Positions 10,051 to 21,641 of a stretch of DNA of 64,000 nt are shown piece by piece. Numbering within the stretch: position 1 is the first letter of the stretch; every line of letters begins with the position of its first letter. The position numbers and the translations under genes were made by a program. The notes beneath the pieces were generated by a model, which had not been told where the DNA came from, searched no databases, and saw only the letters and a list, made by a program, of their open reading frames with translations. Source of the stretch: Bacteroidetes bacterium GWF2_40_14 (GTDB lineage: Bacteria; Bacteroidota; Bacteroidia; Bacteroidales; UBA932); NCBI GenBank assembly GCA_001769195.1, contig MEOK01000038.1, positions 135,020 through 199,019 on the forward strand. The letters are read 5' to 3'.

Positions 10051-10078
10051 CGGCTGATTTTTCAGCCGTTTTTTTTGT
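10051..10078 (+). terminator. fba terminator
   Basis: CGGCTGA-TTTT-TCAGCCG followed by T8. Confidence 0.9.
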
Positions 10079-10090
10079 TGAAATATTTAT

Positions 10091-10110
10091 TAGTTAGTCT
10101 AAACTAACTA
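10091..10110. promoter_or_regulatory. Putative MarR operator palindrome
   Basis: TAGTTAGT-CTAA-ACTAACTA, perfect 8-bp arms, overlapping the -7 box TATATTTG (10109-10116) 4 nt before the ATG. Confidence 0.65.
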
Positions 10111-10120
10111 TATTTGCTGA

Positions 10121-10531
10121 ATGAATAATCTGATAAATATAATCGCAAGACTCTCCGATATTATGGGCCGTATGGAGGACAGGGCCAAGGAGCAATATAA
10201 CACAACAGGCTTGTCGCTGACTCAGATGCATTATCTGGAAACAATCGGCCATCTCAACAATCCCAGCCTAACAGAATTGTCAGCTGCACTAAATCTTTCT
10301 AAGCCAACTGTCACAGTTGCAATTGACAAGCTGATAGAAAAAGGTTGCGTTTACAAGGTACGCTCGGACAACGACAGAAGGAGCACCCACCTTCACCTGA
10401 CAGAAAACGGCAGGTTATTGAATCAAATGCATGATTTTGCACATCAATCCATTGCTGAACTTTTTACGAAAAATCTATCACATAAAGAGACTGAGCAACT
10501 TATAGAAATTATTGACAAAGCTATCAGATAA
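10121..10531 (+). CDS. MarR family transcriptional regulator
   Basis: 'LTQMHYLETIGHLNNPSLTELSAALNLSKPTVTVAIDKLIEKGCVYKVRSDNDRRSTHLHLTENG' wHTH. Confidence 0.95.
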   Translation: MNNLINIIARLSDIMGRMEDRAKEQYNTTGLSLTQMHYLETIGHLNNPSLTELSAALNLSKPTVTVAIDKLIEKGCVYKVRSDNDRRSTHLHLTENGRLLNQMHDFAHQSIAELFTKNLSHKETEQLIEIIDKAIR

Positions 10532-10538
10532 ATATTGT

Positions 10539-13088
10539 ATGGAAAACAAAACATCACAAAAAAACTATCAAGGACTCTCGCAGGAGGAGGTAAACGCTCG
10601 TCGTAGTAAATACGGACTTAACGAATTACCCTCTTCAAAAAACCGGGGAGCATTAAAAATAGCGGTTGGAATTCTAAAAGAACCGATGTTCCTTCTTCTG
10701 GTTGCTTGCGGTTCGTTATATCTGTTTCTTGGTGATATTCAGGAGGGTATTATGCTAATGAGTTTCGTTCTGGTAATCATGGGCATTGAATATTTCCAGG
10801 AAAGAAAAACCGAGAAGGCGCTTGATGCTTTAAAGGACCTGGCCAGTCCAAGGGCACTAGTGATAAGAGAAGGCGAGACATTTAGAATTGCTGGCAGGGA
10901 GGTAGTGATGGGAGACATTATAGTTCTACAGGAGGGTGACAGAGTACCTGCAGACGGCAGGGTACTTCATTGTGTGAACCTTTTGGCAGACGAATCACTC
11001 CTGACCGGAGAATCAGTTTCCGTAAGAAAGAGAGAGTGGGAGGAGAACGATAGTGATTTTGTTCCGGGAGGAGACGATATTCCATGTGTATATTCGGGAT
11101 CTATGATAGTACAGGGTAACGGAATTTTCGAAGTGACAGGTATAGGCATAAACACAGAAATTGGGAAAATTGGAAAAGCTTTGGAGAGTGTAAAGGAGGA
11201 ACCAACAAAGCTAAACAGAGAGATGGGGGTTCTTGTAAAGAGACTTGCAATAATTGGTGTGATTCTTTGTGTGGCGGTTATTGGAATATATACTTTAACA
11301 CGAGGAGATTTACTTCAGGGGTTTCTCGCAGGTATAACACTGGCAATGGCAATGTTGCCTGAAGAGTTTCCTGTTGTACTCACAGTATTTCTGGCAATAG
11401 GAGCTTGGAGAATATCAAAAAAATCTGTATTAACCAGAAAACCGGCTGCAATTGAGACACTTGGATCTGCTACTGTACTGTGTACAGACAAAACAGGTAC
11501 CCTTACACAAAATAAAATGACAGTTAATTCTCTATATAATGGAGAAGAAGTTATAAATGTTTCTGTCATAAGAGATGTTCCTGAACAATATCATGAAATT
11601 ATAGAGTATGGAATTCTTTCCAGCCAGGTAGATCCGTTTGATCCGATGGAAAAAGCCATTACAAATATTGGGTATAATTACCTTACTGACACTGAACATA
11701 TACACAATGACTGGATTATGGAGAAAGAATATCCTCTTTCCAAGGAGTTGCTTGCAATGTCGAGGGTATTTTCCAACCCATCAAGTCATGAACGAGTTAT
11801 TGCGGCAAAAGGAGCTCCTGAGGCAATTTTTGATCTGTGCCACTTATGCAGCGAGAGTATATTGAAATATGAAAAGACAGTTTCCGGACTGGCATCGGCA
11901 GGGCTCAGGATAATTGGAGTGGCAAAGGCTAAACTGACACCACGTGACCTACCGCAGATTCAACATGATTTTGATTTTGAGTTTGTTGGATTGATAGGAC
12001 TTTCGGACCCTATCAGAGAGAGTGTGCCCAAAGCAGTGGAAGAGTGTTATAAGGCTGGTATCAGAGTAATAATGATAACAGGTGATTATCCTGTGACAGC
12101 AATAAATATTGGTAAGGAGATAGGACTTGCACACCCCGAACTTTGCATAACAGGTTCTGAACTACAGTTGATGAGTGAGGAGGAACTTTGCAAAAAGATT
12201 AAAGAAGTAAACATTTTTGCAAGGGTTGTTCCGGAGCAGAAGCTGAAAATTGTGAATGCTCTTAAGAAAAATGGTGAAATTGTTGCTATGACGGGAGATG
12301 GCGTCAACGATGCACCGGCATTGAAAGCAGCAAACATAGGAGTTGCAATGGGAGAGAAGGGTACGGATGTAGCCAGGGAGGCCTCTTCACTAGTTCTGAT
12401 GGATGACAATTTTTCGTCAATTGTGGGAGCAGTTAAAATGGGGCGCAGAATATTTGACAACCTTCAGAAAGCTCTCAGTTATATTTTTGCAATACACGTT
12501 CCCATTGCCGGATTATCACTTATACCAGTGTTTTTTGCAGACCTTCCATTAATACTCTGGCCTGTTCATATTGTTTTCCTTGAACTGATCATTGACCCGG
12601 CATGTTCAATAATATTCGAAGCTGAGAAAGAGGAGAAAAATGTAATGTCCAGACCACCCAAGGCAATTGACGAGCCCTTCTTTGGTATGGGGAAAATATT
12701 GCTTAGTTGTTCGCAAGGAATTGGTATACTGATCATCACGCTATTAGTTTACTTTGTAGGCCTTGATCTCGGGTATTCAGAAAAGGCAGTCAGGACGCTT
12801 ACTTTTGTAACATTAATATCTTCAAATATAGCTGTAATATTATCGAACAGATCATGGTCGGAAAATATTTTCAGGATAATCCTTACTCCAAACAGTAGTG
12901 TAAAATGGGTTGTAGGGGGGGCCGGATTCTTTCTGATTCTGATACTGAACTCACCATTTTTAATAAGTCTTTTTCAGTTTGAAAGCATAAAATTTTCTGA
13001 AGCAATAATCTGCGTTCTTCTGGGGTTTTTAAGTATTATCTGGTTTGAAATTTACAAGGCAAGGAGGAAGAGAAGCGCAATAATATAA
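10539..13088 (+). CDS. Cation-translocating P-type ATPase (P2-like)
   Basis: DKTGTLTQNKM phosphorylation motif, GDGVNDAPALK, TM4 'PEEFPVVLT', TM6 'FLELIIDPACSIIFEAE'. Confidence 0.95.
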   Translation: MENKTSQKNYQGLSQEEVNARRSKYGLNELPSSKNRGALKIAVGILKEPMFLLLVACGSLYLFLGDIQEGIMLMSFVLVIMGIEYFQERKTEKALDALKDLASPRALVIREGETFRIAGREVVMGDIIVLQEGDRVPADGRVLHCVNLLADESLLTGESVSVRKREWEENDSDFVPGGDDIPCVYSGSMIVQGNGIFEVTGIGINTEIGKIGKALESVKEEPTKLNREMGVLVKRLAIIGVILCVAVIGIYTLTRGDLLQGFLAGITLAMAMLPEEFPVVLTVFLAIGAWRISKKSVLTRKPAAIETLGSATVLCTDKTGTLTQNKMTVNSLYNGEEVINVSVIRDVPEQYHEIIEYGILSSQVDPFDPMEKAITNIGYNYLTDTEHIHNDWIMEKEYPLSKELLAMSRVFSNPSSHERVIAAKGAPEAIFDLCHLCSESILKYEKTVSGLASAGLRIIGVAKAKLTPRDLPQIQHDFDFEFVGLIGLSDPIRESVPKAVEECYKAGIRVIMITGDYPVTAINIGKEIGLAHPELCITGSELQLMSEEELCKKIKEVNIFARVVPEQKLKIVNALKKNGEIVAMTGDGVNDAPALKAANIGVAMGEKGTDVAREASSLVLMDDNFSSIVGAVKMGRRIFDNLQKALSYIFAIHVPIAGLSLIPVFFADLPLILWPVHIVFLELIIDPACSIIFEAEKEEKNVMSRPPKAIDEPFFGMGKILLSCSQGIGILIITLLVYFVGLDLGYSEKAVRTLTFVTLISSNIAVILSNRSWSENIFRIILTPNSSVKWVVGGAGFFLILILNSPFLISLFQFESIKFSEAIICVLLGFLSIIWFEIYKARRKRSAII

Positions 13089-13094
13089 GAATGA

Positions 13095-13952
13095 CTATCT
13101 TGCAATACCTCCCATTATGTCCAGCAACTCATTTGTTATTGCCTGTTGACGGGTCTTATTGTATTGAACTGTGAGCTCCTGAATAAGCTTTGTTGCATTG
13201 TCAGAGGCAAGTTGCATCGCTACAGTACGAGCCGCATGTTCAGCTGCATTTGAATCTCTTAGTATAGCAAATATTTTAAAAGTAAGAACCTTGTCAATAA
13301 GCTCTTCTATAATTTTTTCTCTGCCTGGCTCAAAAATGTAATCAGCAGGATTACTTTTTTCTTCATTCAACGAATTTACAGGAAGGAAAATCTCTCGGGT
13401 AACAACCTGATTGGCAATAGTCTTGAAATGATTGTAAATAAGTTCTATCCTGTCCACTTTCTTTTCCCTGAAAAGAGACATTAACTCAATAGCTAGTTGT
13501 GAGCTTTGTGCGTATGTTGGTTTCTCTACCATGCCGTGATCTACTCTTTCTACAGGGTATTTTAGATGTATTAAGGTCTTTGAAATTTTTTTTCCAACAG
13601 GGAACAACATAATGTTCTCCTGGCCTAAATTCTTGTACTCCTCTATAACGCTCTTTATTTCTTTTTCAATATTTGAATTGAAGGCTCCGCACAATGAGGA
13701 ATTTGATGAAAGTGCCACTACAGCAATTCTTGAAACCGGACGGTTTTCTGTATAGGTAGATGTAAAATCGATTTGTCCGGCAACAGTCTCAATGAAAATT
13801 TCCTTAAGTGCTCTTTGATACGGACCCATACCAACAGCAGCAAGTTGTGAACGATGCAGCTTGACAGATGAAATCATTCTCATTGCAGATGTTATCTTAA
13901 GGGTATTGTTTACCGAAGCAATCCTTCCCTTTACTTCTTTGAGCGATGCCAT
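13095..13952 (-). CDS. atpG: ATP synthase F1 gamma subunit
   Basis: 'LKEVKGRIASVNNTLKITSAMRMISSVKL', C-term 'NKTRQQAITNELLDIMGGIAR'. Confidence 0.97.
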   Translation of the reverse strand: MASLKEVKGRIASVNNTLKITSAMRMISSVKLHRSQLAAVGMGPYQRALKEIFIETVAGQIDFTSTYTENRPVSRIAVVALSSNSSLCGAFNSNIEKEIKSVIEEYKNLGQENIMLFPVGKKISKTLIHLKYPVERVDHGMVEKPTYAQSSQLAIELMSLFREKKVDRIELIYNHFKTIANQVVTREIFLPVNSLNEEKSNPADYIFEPGREKIIEELIDKVLTFKIFAILRDSNAAEHAARTVAMQLASDNATKLIQELTVQYNKTRQQAITNELLDIMGGIAR

Positions 13953-13955
13953 CTT

Positions 13956-15536
13956 CTATAATTTTTCTGAGGACCCGGTTAAAGAAAGAGCCACTTTCTC
14001 TATTGTAGATGTAACTTCATCATCAAGTATCCCTTGTCTTAATTTGTCCAAAACATCGGTACTTCTTATGCTGTTTAAAAAATTCACTTCAAAATCAGGT
14101 ACTTTACTCACAGGAATATTTTTCAAAAGACCATGTGTGCCACAGTAAAGAATTGCAATCTGCTCTTCAACAGGCATTGGGGAGTATTGAGGTTGAACAA
14201 GAAGGCGTGTGTTCTTCTGTCCTTTATCTATCGTCCTTGCAGTTACAGGATCCAGGTCTCCTCCGAATTTTGTAAAGGCCTCGAGTTCTCTGAATTGAGC
14301 CTGGTCAATTTTTAAGGTACCTGCCACTTTTTTCATAGCTTTAATCTGGGCATTTCCACCCACACGAGATACTGATATCCCTACATTTATTGCAGGTCTG
14401 TTGCCCTGATTAAAAAGCGCAGTATCAAGAAATATCTGTCCATCGGTAATTGATATGACGTTTGTTGGAATATAGGCCGATACATCACCTGCCTGGGTCT
14501 CGATTATTGGCAGTGCAGTAAGAGATCCACCTCCTTTTACCTTGCCTTTCAATGTATCTGGAAGATCGTTCATTTTACATGCAACCTCCAGCTGATCAAT
14601 TATCTTGGCCGATCTTTCAAGAAGCCTTGAGTGAAGATAGAAAATATCTCCCGGGTATGCTTCACGGCCCGAAGGGCGACGTAGTATAAGAGAAAGTTCA
14701 CGATAGGCAACAGCTTGTTTTGTAAGGTCATCATAAACTACAAGTGCGTGGCGACCCGTATCCCTGAAATATTCTCCGATTGCTGCCCCTGAAAATGGTG
14801 CAAAATATTGCATGGCAGCAGAATCAGAAGCTGTGGCGGCAATAACAACCGTATAACTCAAAGCTCCCTTCTCCTTTAGTAAATTTACAATTGAAGCTAT
14901 TGTAGAACCTTTTTGGCCAATTGCAACATAGATGCAATAAACCGGTTTCCCGGCAAGAAAATTCTCTTTCTGATTTAGAATAGTATCAATCGCAATAGAT
15001 GTTTTACCCGTTTGACGGTCACCGATTATGAGCTCCCTCTGACCTCGCCCTATAGGTATCATTGCATCAATAGCCTTAAGTCCCGTCTGAAGTGGTTCGT
15101 TAACCGGTTGTCTGAATATTACCCCGGGTGCTTTTCTTTCCAATGGCATCCCGGTAAGATCTCCATTAATTGATCCTAGTCCGTCAAGTGGCTCTCCCAT
15201 GGCATTGATCACACGTCCAAGCAAACCCTCACCAACATCTATGGAGGCTATCCGGCCTGTTCTTTTTACTCTGTCTCCCTCTTTTATATGGTCCGAGGGA
15301 CCAAGTAAAACAACGCCAACGTTATCTTCTTCCAGATTCATCACAACTGCTTCCATACCATTGTCAAACTCAAGAAGTTCGTTTGACTCTGCATTAAGTA
15401 GTCCATATACTCTGGCAACACCGTCGCTAACTTGAAGTACGGTTCCAACTTCTTCAAAATTTAACCTGGCATTGATTCCCTGAAGCTGCATTTTCAATAC
15501 TTCTGAAACCTCACTTATTTTAATATTTTCGGACAT
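13956..15536 (-). CDS. atpA: ATP synthase F1 alpha subunit
   Basis: '[18 protein letters not shown]', 'SRLLERSAK', full-length 526 aa. Confidence 0.99.
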   Translation of the reverse strand: MSENIKISEVSEVLKMQLQGINARLNFEEVGTVLQVSDGVARVYGLLNAESNELLEFDNGMEAVVMNLEEDNVGVVLLGPSDHIKEGDRVKRTGRIASIDVGEGLLGRVINAMGEPLDGLGSINGDLTGMPLERKAPGVIFRQPVNEPLQTGLKAIDAMIPIGRGQRELIIGDRQTGKTSIAIDTILNQKENFLAGKPVYCIYVAIGQKGSTIASIVNLLKEKGALSYTVVIAATASDSAAMQYFAPFSGAAIGEYFRDTGRHALVVYDDLTKQAVAYRELSLILRRPSGREAYPGDIFYLHSRLLERSAKIIDQLEVACKMNDLPDTLKGKVKGGGSLTALPIIETQAGDVSAYIPTNVISITDGQIFLDTALFNQGNRPAINVGISVSRVGGNAQIKAMKKVAGTLKIDQAQFRELEAFTKFGGDLDPVTARTIDKGQKNTRLLVQPQYSPMPVEEQIAILYCGTHGLLKNIPVSKVPDFEVNFLNSIRSTDVLDKLRQGILDDEVTSTIEKVALSLTGSSEKL

Positions 15537-15551
15537 ATAATATTCTATTTT

Positions 15552-16097
15552 CTAATTATTTACAACAGAAAACTGCTCTCTTATGCGTTTTAACTGAGTT
15601 GCAACACTGGCATCTAAACGGGTATAATTGAGTTCAAATACGAAGCCACCCAAAATGGAGGGTTCTACACTCTTTTTGAGTTCGACAGAACCATTAAACT
15701 TGTCGGTGATGAGATTCTTAATAGAGTCTTCCGTTTGGCGGGTTATTGGAACAGCTGTAACCAGACTGCATATGTTAATATTCTTTTTTTTATTATACAG
15801 ACTTATGAAAACAAGAGAAATTGAATGTAACAGGTCTTCCCGTTTGTTTTCTGTAAGAAGGTCTATAAATTGATCAACTTCTCTTGTGATTATTGCTCCA
15901 GATGCACATCTTATGAGTGCAATCTTATTATCGGTAGAAATAAATGGAGCAGATAAAGATTTTTCAAAATCAGGAACCTCAAAAAAACTAAGGGCCAACT
16001 GTTTCATCTGAGCGTAAACCTCCTGCTCTCTACCCCTTTCAAGGGCATAGGACAACAATGCCTTTGCATACCGGGTGGAAATAATACCTCTGTTCAT
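15552..16097 (-). CDS. atpH: ATP synthase F1 delta subunit
   Basis: 'STRYAKALLSYALERGREQEVYAQM', 'EPSILGGFVFELNYTRLDASVATQLKRI'. Confidence 0.95.
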   Translation of the reverse strand: MNRGIISTRYAKALLSYALERGREQEVYAQMKQLALSFFEVPDFEKSLSAPFISTDNKIALIRCASGAIITREVDQFIDLLTENKREDLLHSISLVFISLYNKKKNINICSLVTAVPITRQTEDSIKNLITDKFNGSVELKKSVEPSILGGFVFELNYTRLDASVATQLKRIREQFSVVNN

Positions 16098-16100
16098 TTT

Positions 16101-16601
16101 CTATGACCTTATCTCTGAACTCTCCTCAAGAAATCTGTTAATCAAATCCATCTGAGCAGGAGTGTTGTTCAATTCTGCCCTTACAATCTTTTCTGCAACA
16201 TCTACAGACAACATTGCAATCTGAGATCTTATTTTTAGCAAAGATGCATTCCTTTCTTTTTCCATCTCCTTTCTGGCCTCCTCTATTTGTCTTGAAGTCA
16301 GTTCTTTTGCCTCTTTTATGGCGGAATTTATTATAGTTTCTTTAATAAGGTCAGCCTCATGTAATATTTTTTTATGTTCCTCCCTTGCAGAAGAAATAAT
16401 AGAATCACTCTCAGCTTTAAAATTGGCAAGAAGATCATTTGCTGTCCGGGCATCGTCAAGTGACTTCTGGATACTTGCCCTTCGTTCTTCCACAATATTT
16501 ACAATAACGGGAAATCCATACTTAGCCAATATTAAAAATACAAGGCTGAATGAAATTACCATCCAGAACAATAAACCGGCATCGGGTATGAGTAATGACA
16601 T
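16101..16601 (-). CDS. atpF: ATP synthase F0 b subunit
   Basis: 'PDAGLLFWMVISFSLVFLILAKYGFPVI' TM plus long helix; start at MSLLIPD preferred. Confidence 0.95.
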   Translation of the reverse strand: MSLLIPDAGLLFWMVISFSLVFLILAKYGFPVIVNIVEERRASIQKSLDDARTANDLLANFKAESDSIISSAREEHKKILHEADLIKETIINSAIKEAKELTSRQIEEARKEMEKERNASLLKIRSQIAMLSVDVAEKIVRAELNNTPAQMDLINRFLEESSEIRS

Positions 16602-16612
16602 GACAAAAAAAA

Positions 16613-16864
16613 TTACAATGCCATGAAACAAACCACAATAGCAAAAAGACATGCCCCCTCTATCAATGCAGAAGCAATGATCATGGACATCCGTATGTCA
16701 TTTGCAGCCTCCGGCTGGCGGGCAATTGCCTCCATCGCAGAGGAACCAATTTTGCCGATACCAATAGCTGCGGCAAGAGCAGCTATCGCAGCACCGAGTG
16801 CTGCACCTAAAGTGCCAATGCCGAAATTTGTTGCGGCTGCTGCTAAAAATGTAAATAGTAACAT
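16613..16864 (-). CDS. atpE: ATP synthase F0 c subunit
   Basis: 83 aa two-TM proteolipid, 'EAIARQPEA', 'ASALIEGACLFAIVV'. Confidence 0.97.
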   Translation of the reverse strand: MLLFTFLAAAATNFGIGTLGAALGAAIAALAAAIGIGKIGSSAMEAIARQPEAANDIRMSMIIASALIEGACLFAIVVCFMAL

Positions 16865-16895
16865 AGTAGTTGAATATTTTGTTGTTAATATAAAA

Positions 16896-17948
16896 TCAGT
16901 ATACCTCCTGTTTGTGTTTCTCTACCCTTGAGAGACCAATAAAAACCGCAGAGAGCATTGTAAATACATATGCCTGTATATAGGCTACCAAAATCTCTAC
17001 AAAAATCATAAAGACGCTCAATATTACAGACAATAGAGTCATCCCGGAATTAACAGCCGGACCCATTGCTACAGTAACAAATATGAGAGAGGTTAATCCG
17101 AGTATAATTGCATGTCCAGCCATAATGTTAGCAAATAGACGGATCATAAGAGCAAAAGGTTTTGTAAATAAGGCGAATATTTCAATAACAGGCAAAAGAG
17201 GCAACGGAACCTTCATCCACAATGGAACATCCGGCCATAAGATCTCTTTCCAATACTCCTTTGTTCCAAAAATGTTGACCGCTAAAAAAGTGCAAAGAGC
17301 CAGCCCCATGGTTACGGCAATATTGCCTGTGGTATTTGCTCCACCGGGGAAAAGAGGTATAATACCCATTATGTTATTTGTAAAAATAAAAAAGAAGGCA
17401 GTCAGCAGGTAAGGCGAGTATTTTAAATAATCCTTGCCGATGCATGACTTGATTATGTTGTCGTTGATATCCATTATGAATATTTCCATCGCTCCTGTAA
17501 ACCCCCTGGGGGCGTCAACAGGTTTTTTTTTGTACCATTTTGCCACATGGAGTATTATCAGGATAAGAATAATGCTGTTTAATAAAAGCGCAAGTGCATT
17601 TTTTGTGAGAGACAGATCGATTGGTCTTACCTCGTTTCCTGCTGAATTTATTTCTACAACTTTGTCAAGATGTCTCTCTTCCCGTGATATTCTGAAATAC
17701 TTGTATGTTTTGCCATTTTCCAGTTCAGAAGAGAGAAAGATATTCAATCCTGTTGTTTTGCTGAATACTATGACAGGTAATGGAACTGTTACATGAGTAT
17801 CTCCCCAGGTAGCAATATGCCAACCGTACGAATCTCTTAAATGAGAAAAAACGATTTGCTTGACATCTATCTCTTCTGCAAGTATCGTGGATCTCCCATA
17901 TACCATAAGAAAGAGGAGTGACACCAATATTTTAATTTTTCTTTTCAT
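16896..17948 (-). CDS. atpB: ATP synthase F0 a subunit
   Basis: 'PFALMIRLFANIMAGHAIILGL' with N-terminal signal-like sequence and extended N-terminal region. Confidence 0.96.
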   Translation of the reverse strand: MKRKIKILVSLLFLMVYGRSTILAEEIDVKQIVFSHLRDSYGWHIATWGDTHVTVPLPVIVFSKTTGLNIFLSSELENGKTYKYFRISREERHLDKVVEINSAGNEVRPIDLSLTKNALALLLNSIILILIILHVAKWYKKKPVDAPRGFTGAMEIFIMDINDNIIKSCIGKDYLKYSPYLLTAFFFIFTNNIMGIIPLFPGGANTTGNIAVTMGLALCTFLAVNIFGTKEYWKEILWPDVPLWMKVPLPLLPVIEIFALFTKPFALMIRLFANIMAGHAIILGLTSLIFVTVAMGPAVNSGMTLLSVILSVFMIFVEILVAYIQAYVFTMLSAVFIGLSRVEKHKQEVY

Positions 17949-18360
17949 CTCTGATTCTCTCTTTCTCGAACTTTAAAAATAGTATAGTTTCAATAAACAG
18001 ATAGAAAAAGTAAAACCCGATTGTCGTTATTGAGAACTCATTAGTTAAATCGTTACCGAAGATACTGTATAACAAAATAGCCGACACGGTTATCAAAAAC
18101 TTCAGCCCTCTCAGCATCATGTATACATTGATTAATTTTTTAGGGTCTTTTCTTTTATAAAATATAAGCGACCAATTAAGGGCTATTCCCAGCAAAGTGA
18201 AATAACCCGGGATAACAGGATAAAGTACGAAATATTTATCTGGATAAAAATAATATAACACCACACCTACAACTATACCCACTATAACATAAAAAAACAA
18301 TAGCGAAACCAGCATATCCCTTTTTACTTTGTGCATTTTAATCAGTTTTAATCTGTACAT
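17932..18360 (-). CDS. Small membrane protein in atp operon (AtpI-like position)
   Basis: 142 aa with about 4 hydrophobic segments between atpC and atpB. Confidence 0.7.
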   Translation of the reverse strand: MYRLKLIKMHKVKRDMLVSLLFFYVIVGIVVGVVLYYFYPDKYFVLYPVIPGYFTLLGIALNWSLIFYKRKDPKKLINVYMMLRGLKFLITVSAILLYSIFGNDLTNEFSITTIGFYFFYLFIETILFLKFEKERIRDEKKN

Positions 18361-18587
18361 ATTGTTATTGAGTCATTTCTTATCTTCACAAAACCTCCGT
18401 TAACGCCAATTGTTTCATATGCCTGAGAGTTTTTTATGCGATATTTGATTATGCCCTTTGCCAAGATTGAGATAAGAGGTGCATGCCTTTTGAGTAAGGT
18501 AAAGCTCCCTTTTTCTCCGGGGAGTGTGACAGATTCAATATCACCGTTAAATAATGTACCCTCTGGTTGTAATATAATTAATTTCAT
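18348..18587 (-). CDS. atpC: ATP synthase F1 epsilon subunit (short, beta-sandwich only)
   Basis: 79 aa 'LIILQPEGTLFNGDIESVTLPGEKGSFTLLKRHAPLISILAKGIIKY'. Confidence 0.93.
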   Translation of the reverse strand: MKLIILQPEGTLFNGDIESVTLPGEKGSFTLLKRHAPLISILAKGIIKYRIKNSQAYETIGVNGGFVKIRNDSITICTD

Positions 18588-18600
18588 ACTTTATTCATCG

Positions 18601-20127
<1,527 letters not shown>

Positions 20128-20137
20128 TTATTAGTTC

Positions 20138-20145
20138 CAAATATA
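20138..20145 (-). promoter_or_regulatory. -7 box (TATATTTG) upstream of atpD
   Basis: CAAATATA on plus strand = TATATTTG on minus, 22 nt upstream of the atpD start. Confidence 0.45.
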
Positions 20146-20167
20146 CAAAAAAATACAAGTTATAAGT

Positions 20168-20545
20168 TTATTGTCGTTTTCTTTTATCAGGATAACTTGT
20201 AAGGCTTGAGATGGTCATGACAAGACCCATTACAAGGGAGAGAGAGGCAATAATCAAACCGACAACCATAAGAAGGCTGCCGGTTTCTACATCTTTATAT
20301 TCTGAAAGAAAGGAAAAAAGGAAGAAGAGACTTAACGCTACACCAATGGCCCCTAACGATGCTCCTGCAAATTTGTTCTGAAACACAAACTGGATGAAAA
20401 CCAGCATTGCAATTACAAGTGCTATATAATTTATTGGTTCGTTTTCTGAATAGGTGTTATAAAACCAAAATATCAGAATTGAAATATAAAAAATATAAGG
20501 AAGCTGAAAGAGCAGGAACCTTTTAATATTTGAGCAGTTTTTCAT
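20168..20545 (-). CDS. Hypothetical membrane protein
   Basis: 125 aa, about four hydrophobic segments, co-directional between qmoC-like gene and atpD. Confidence 0.6.
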   Translation of the reverse strand: MKNCSNIKRFLLFQLPYIFYISILIFWFYNTYSENEPINYIALVIAMLVFIQFVFQNKFAGASLGAIGVALSLFFLFSFLSEYKDVETGSLLMVVGLIIASLSLVMGLVMTISSLTSYPDKRKRQ

Positions 20546-20594
20546 GTAGATTTTACAGGTAAAATTCTACACAAATATAAAAGAAATAAATCGA

Positions 20595-21641
20595 TTATAC
20601 AACTGTTAATTTTGCAAAATACATTGCAAACGATCTGTATAAGAAGTGTGTCCATTTGCCAAATGGTACAATAATCAAAGCCCATTGTGCCAAAACCGCA
20701 AGGTGGAAAAGATACAACCATTTGTTGTTTTCAAGAATGTCAAGGTCAATAAAAAGCCTCACAGCAAAAGCTGTAACACCCATCAGAAGAAGCCAGATTA
20801 CAAAGAACCAGTCCGATGGTTGGGAGTGTTTGCTCACCTCTTTGTTTTTCTTAACCCTTCCAAGAACGAAATCGAAGGTAACAACAAAAATCACTGCGCT
20901 TACAACATAACCAAGTACAATTACGAATATACTTTCTGATCCAAACCAATCCAGAAAAACAGTAGTAAAAAGCAAGGTGAGGTATCCAATTACCAGAATG
21001 AAATGTTCAAACCACCTTTTTTGGTTGTCGTCACAGCCAAGTGCCCTCTTTTGGGTAAACATATGGATTAAGAACTCTCCAAGACTTTTTATATATTTCA
21101 TAAAACTGACATTCTTTCCTGGTTTTATTATTGTAAAATACCACATCCTCGCAATATTTGGTATCAGTATAACTGCAAAAACACCAGCAATAGCCAACAT
21201 TTCAAACATGTGGCCTGAATGCATGATAACCTCCATGTCAAACTTCTCGTAGGCAGCAAAGACCACAACTCCAATTGCTACAAGAACCATCGCTATAATT
21301 GTTGCAGTCAATGATTTGTAAAGATACCCCGACAAACCTGTCCAGTCATATTTAGCCATTAGCCAGCGTCTAAGAGACATCATCAGTTCACCGGGATTAG
21401 CCGTTTGCGGACAATTTGTCGAACATTCCCCACAATAATAGCAAAGCCATGGTTTTAGAGATGCGGCAATCTCCTCCTCATTTCCTGTTTCGCTAAGACG
21501 CACCATAGATCGGGGGAATGAATCCTCTCCTGTAGATAGGGAGCAGACAGCAGTACATGTACCACAATTGTAGCATGAACCGAACTCAGTAGCACCATAT
21601 TTCTTAAGTTCCTTGCCAAATTTTGGATTAATTCTGCTCAT
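20595..21641 (-). CDS. QmoC-like fused HdrC/HdrE: 4Fe-4S dicluster domain plus respiratory cytochrome b-like membrane domain
   Basis: 'CYNCGTCTAVCSL' and 'CYYCGECSTNCPQTANPGELMMSLRRWL' dicluster, then 5-6 TM segments (NarI/HdrE-like). Confidence 0.85.
   Translation of the reverse strand: MSRINPKFGKELKKYGATEFGSCYNCGTCTAVCSLSTGEDSFPRSMVRLSETGNEEEIAASLKPWLCYYCGECSTNCPQTANPGELMMSLRRWLMAKYDWTGLSGYLYKSLTATIIAMVLVAIGVVVFAAYEKFDMEVIMHSGHMFEMLAIAGVFAVILIPNIARMWYFTIIKPGKNVSFMKYIKSLGEFLIHMFTQKRALGCDDNQKRWFEHFILVIGYLTLLFTTVFLDWFGSESIFVIVLGYVVSAVIFVVTFDFVLGRVKKNKEVSKHSQPSDWFFVIWLLLMGVTAFAVRLFIDLDILENNKWLYLFHLAVLAQWALIIVPFGKWTHFLYRSFAMYFAKLTVV

Noticed and set aside
16613-16864. Na+-coupled ATP synthase c-ring
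   Set aside because: By eye alignment the Gln and Ser/Thr Na+ ligands are replaced (GIGKIGSS, IEGA), favouring H+ coupling.
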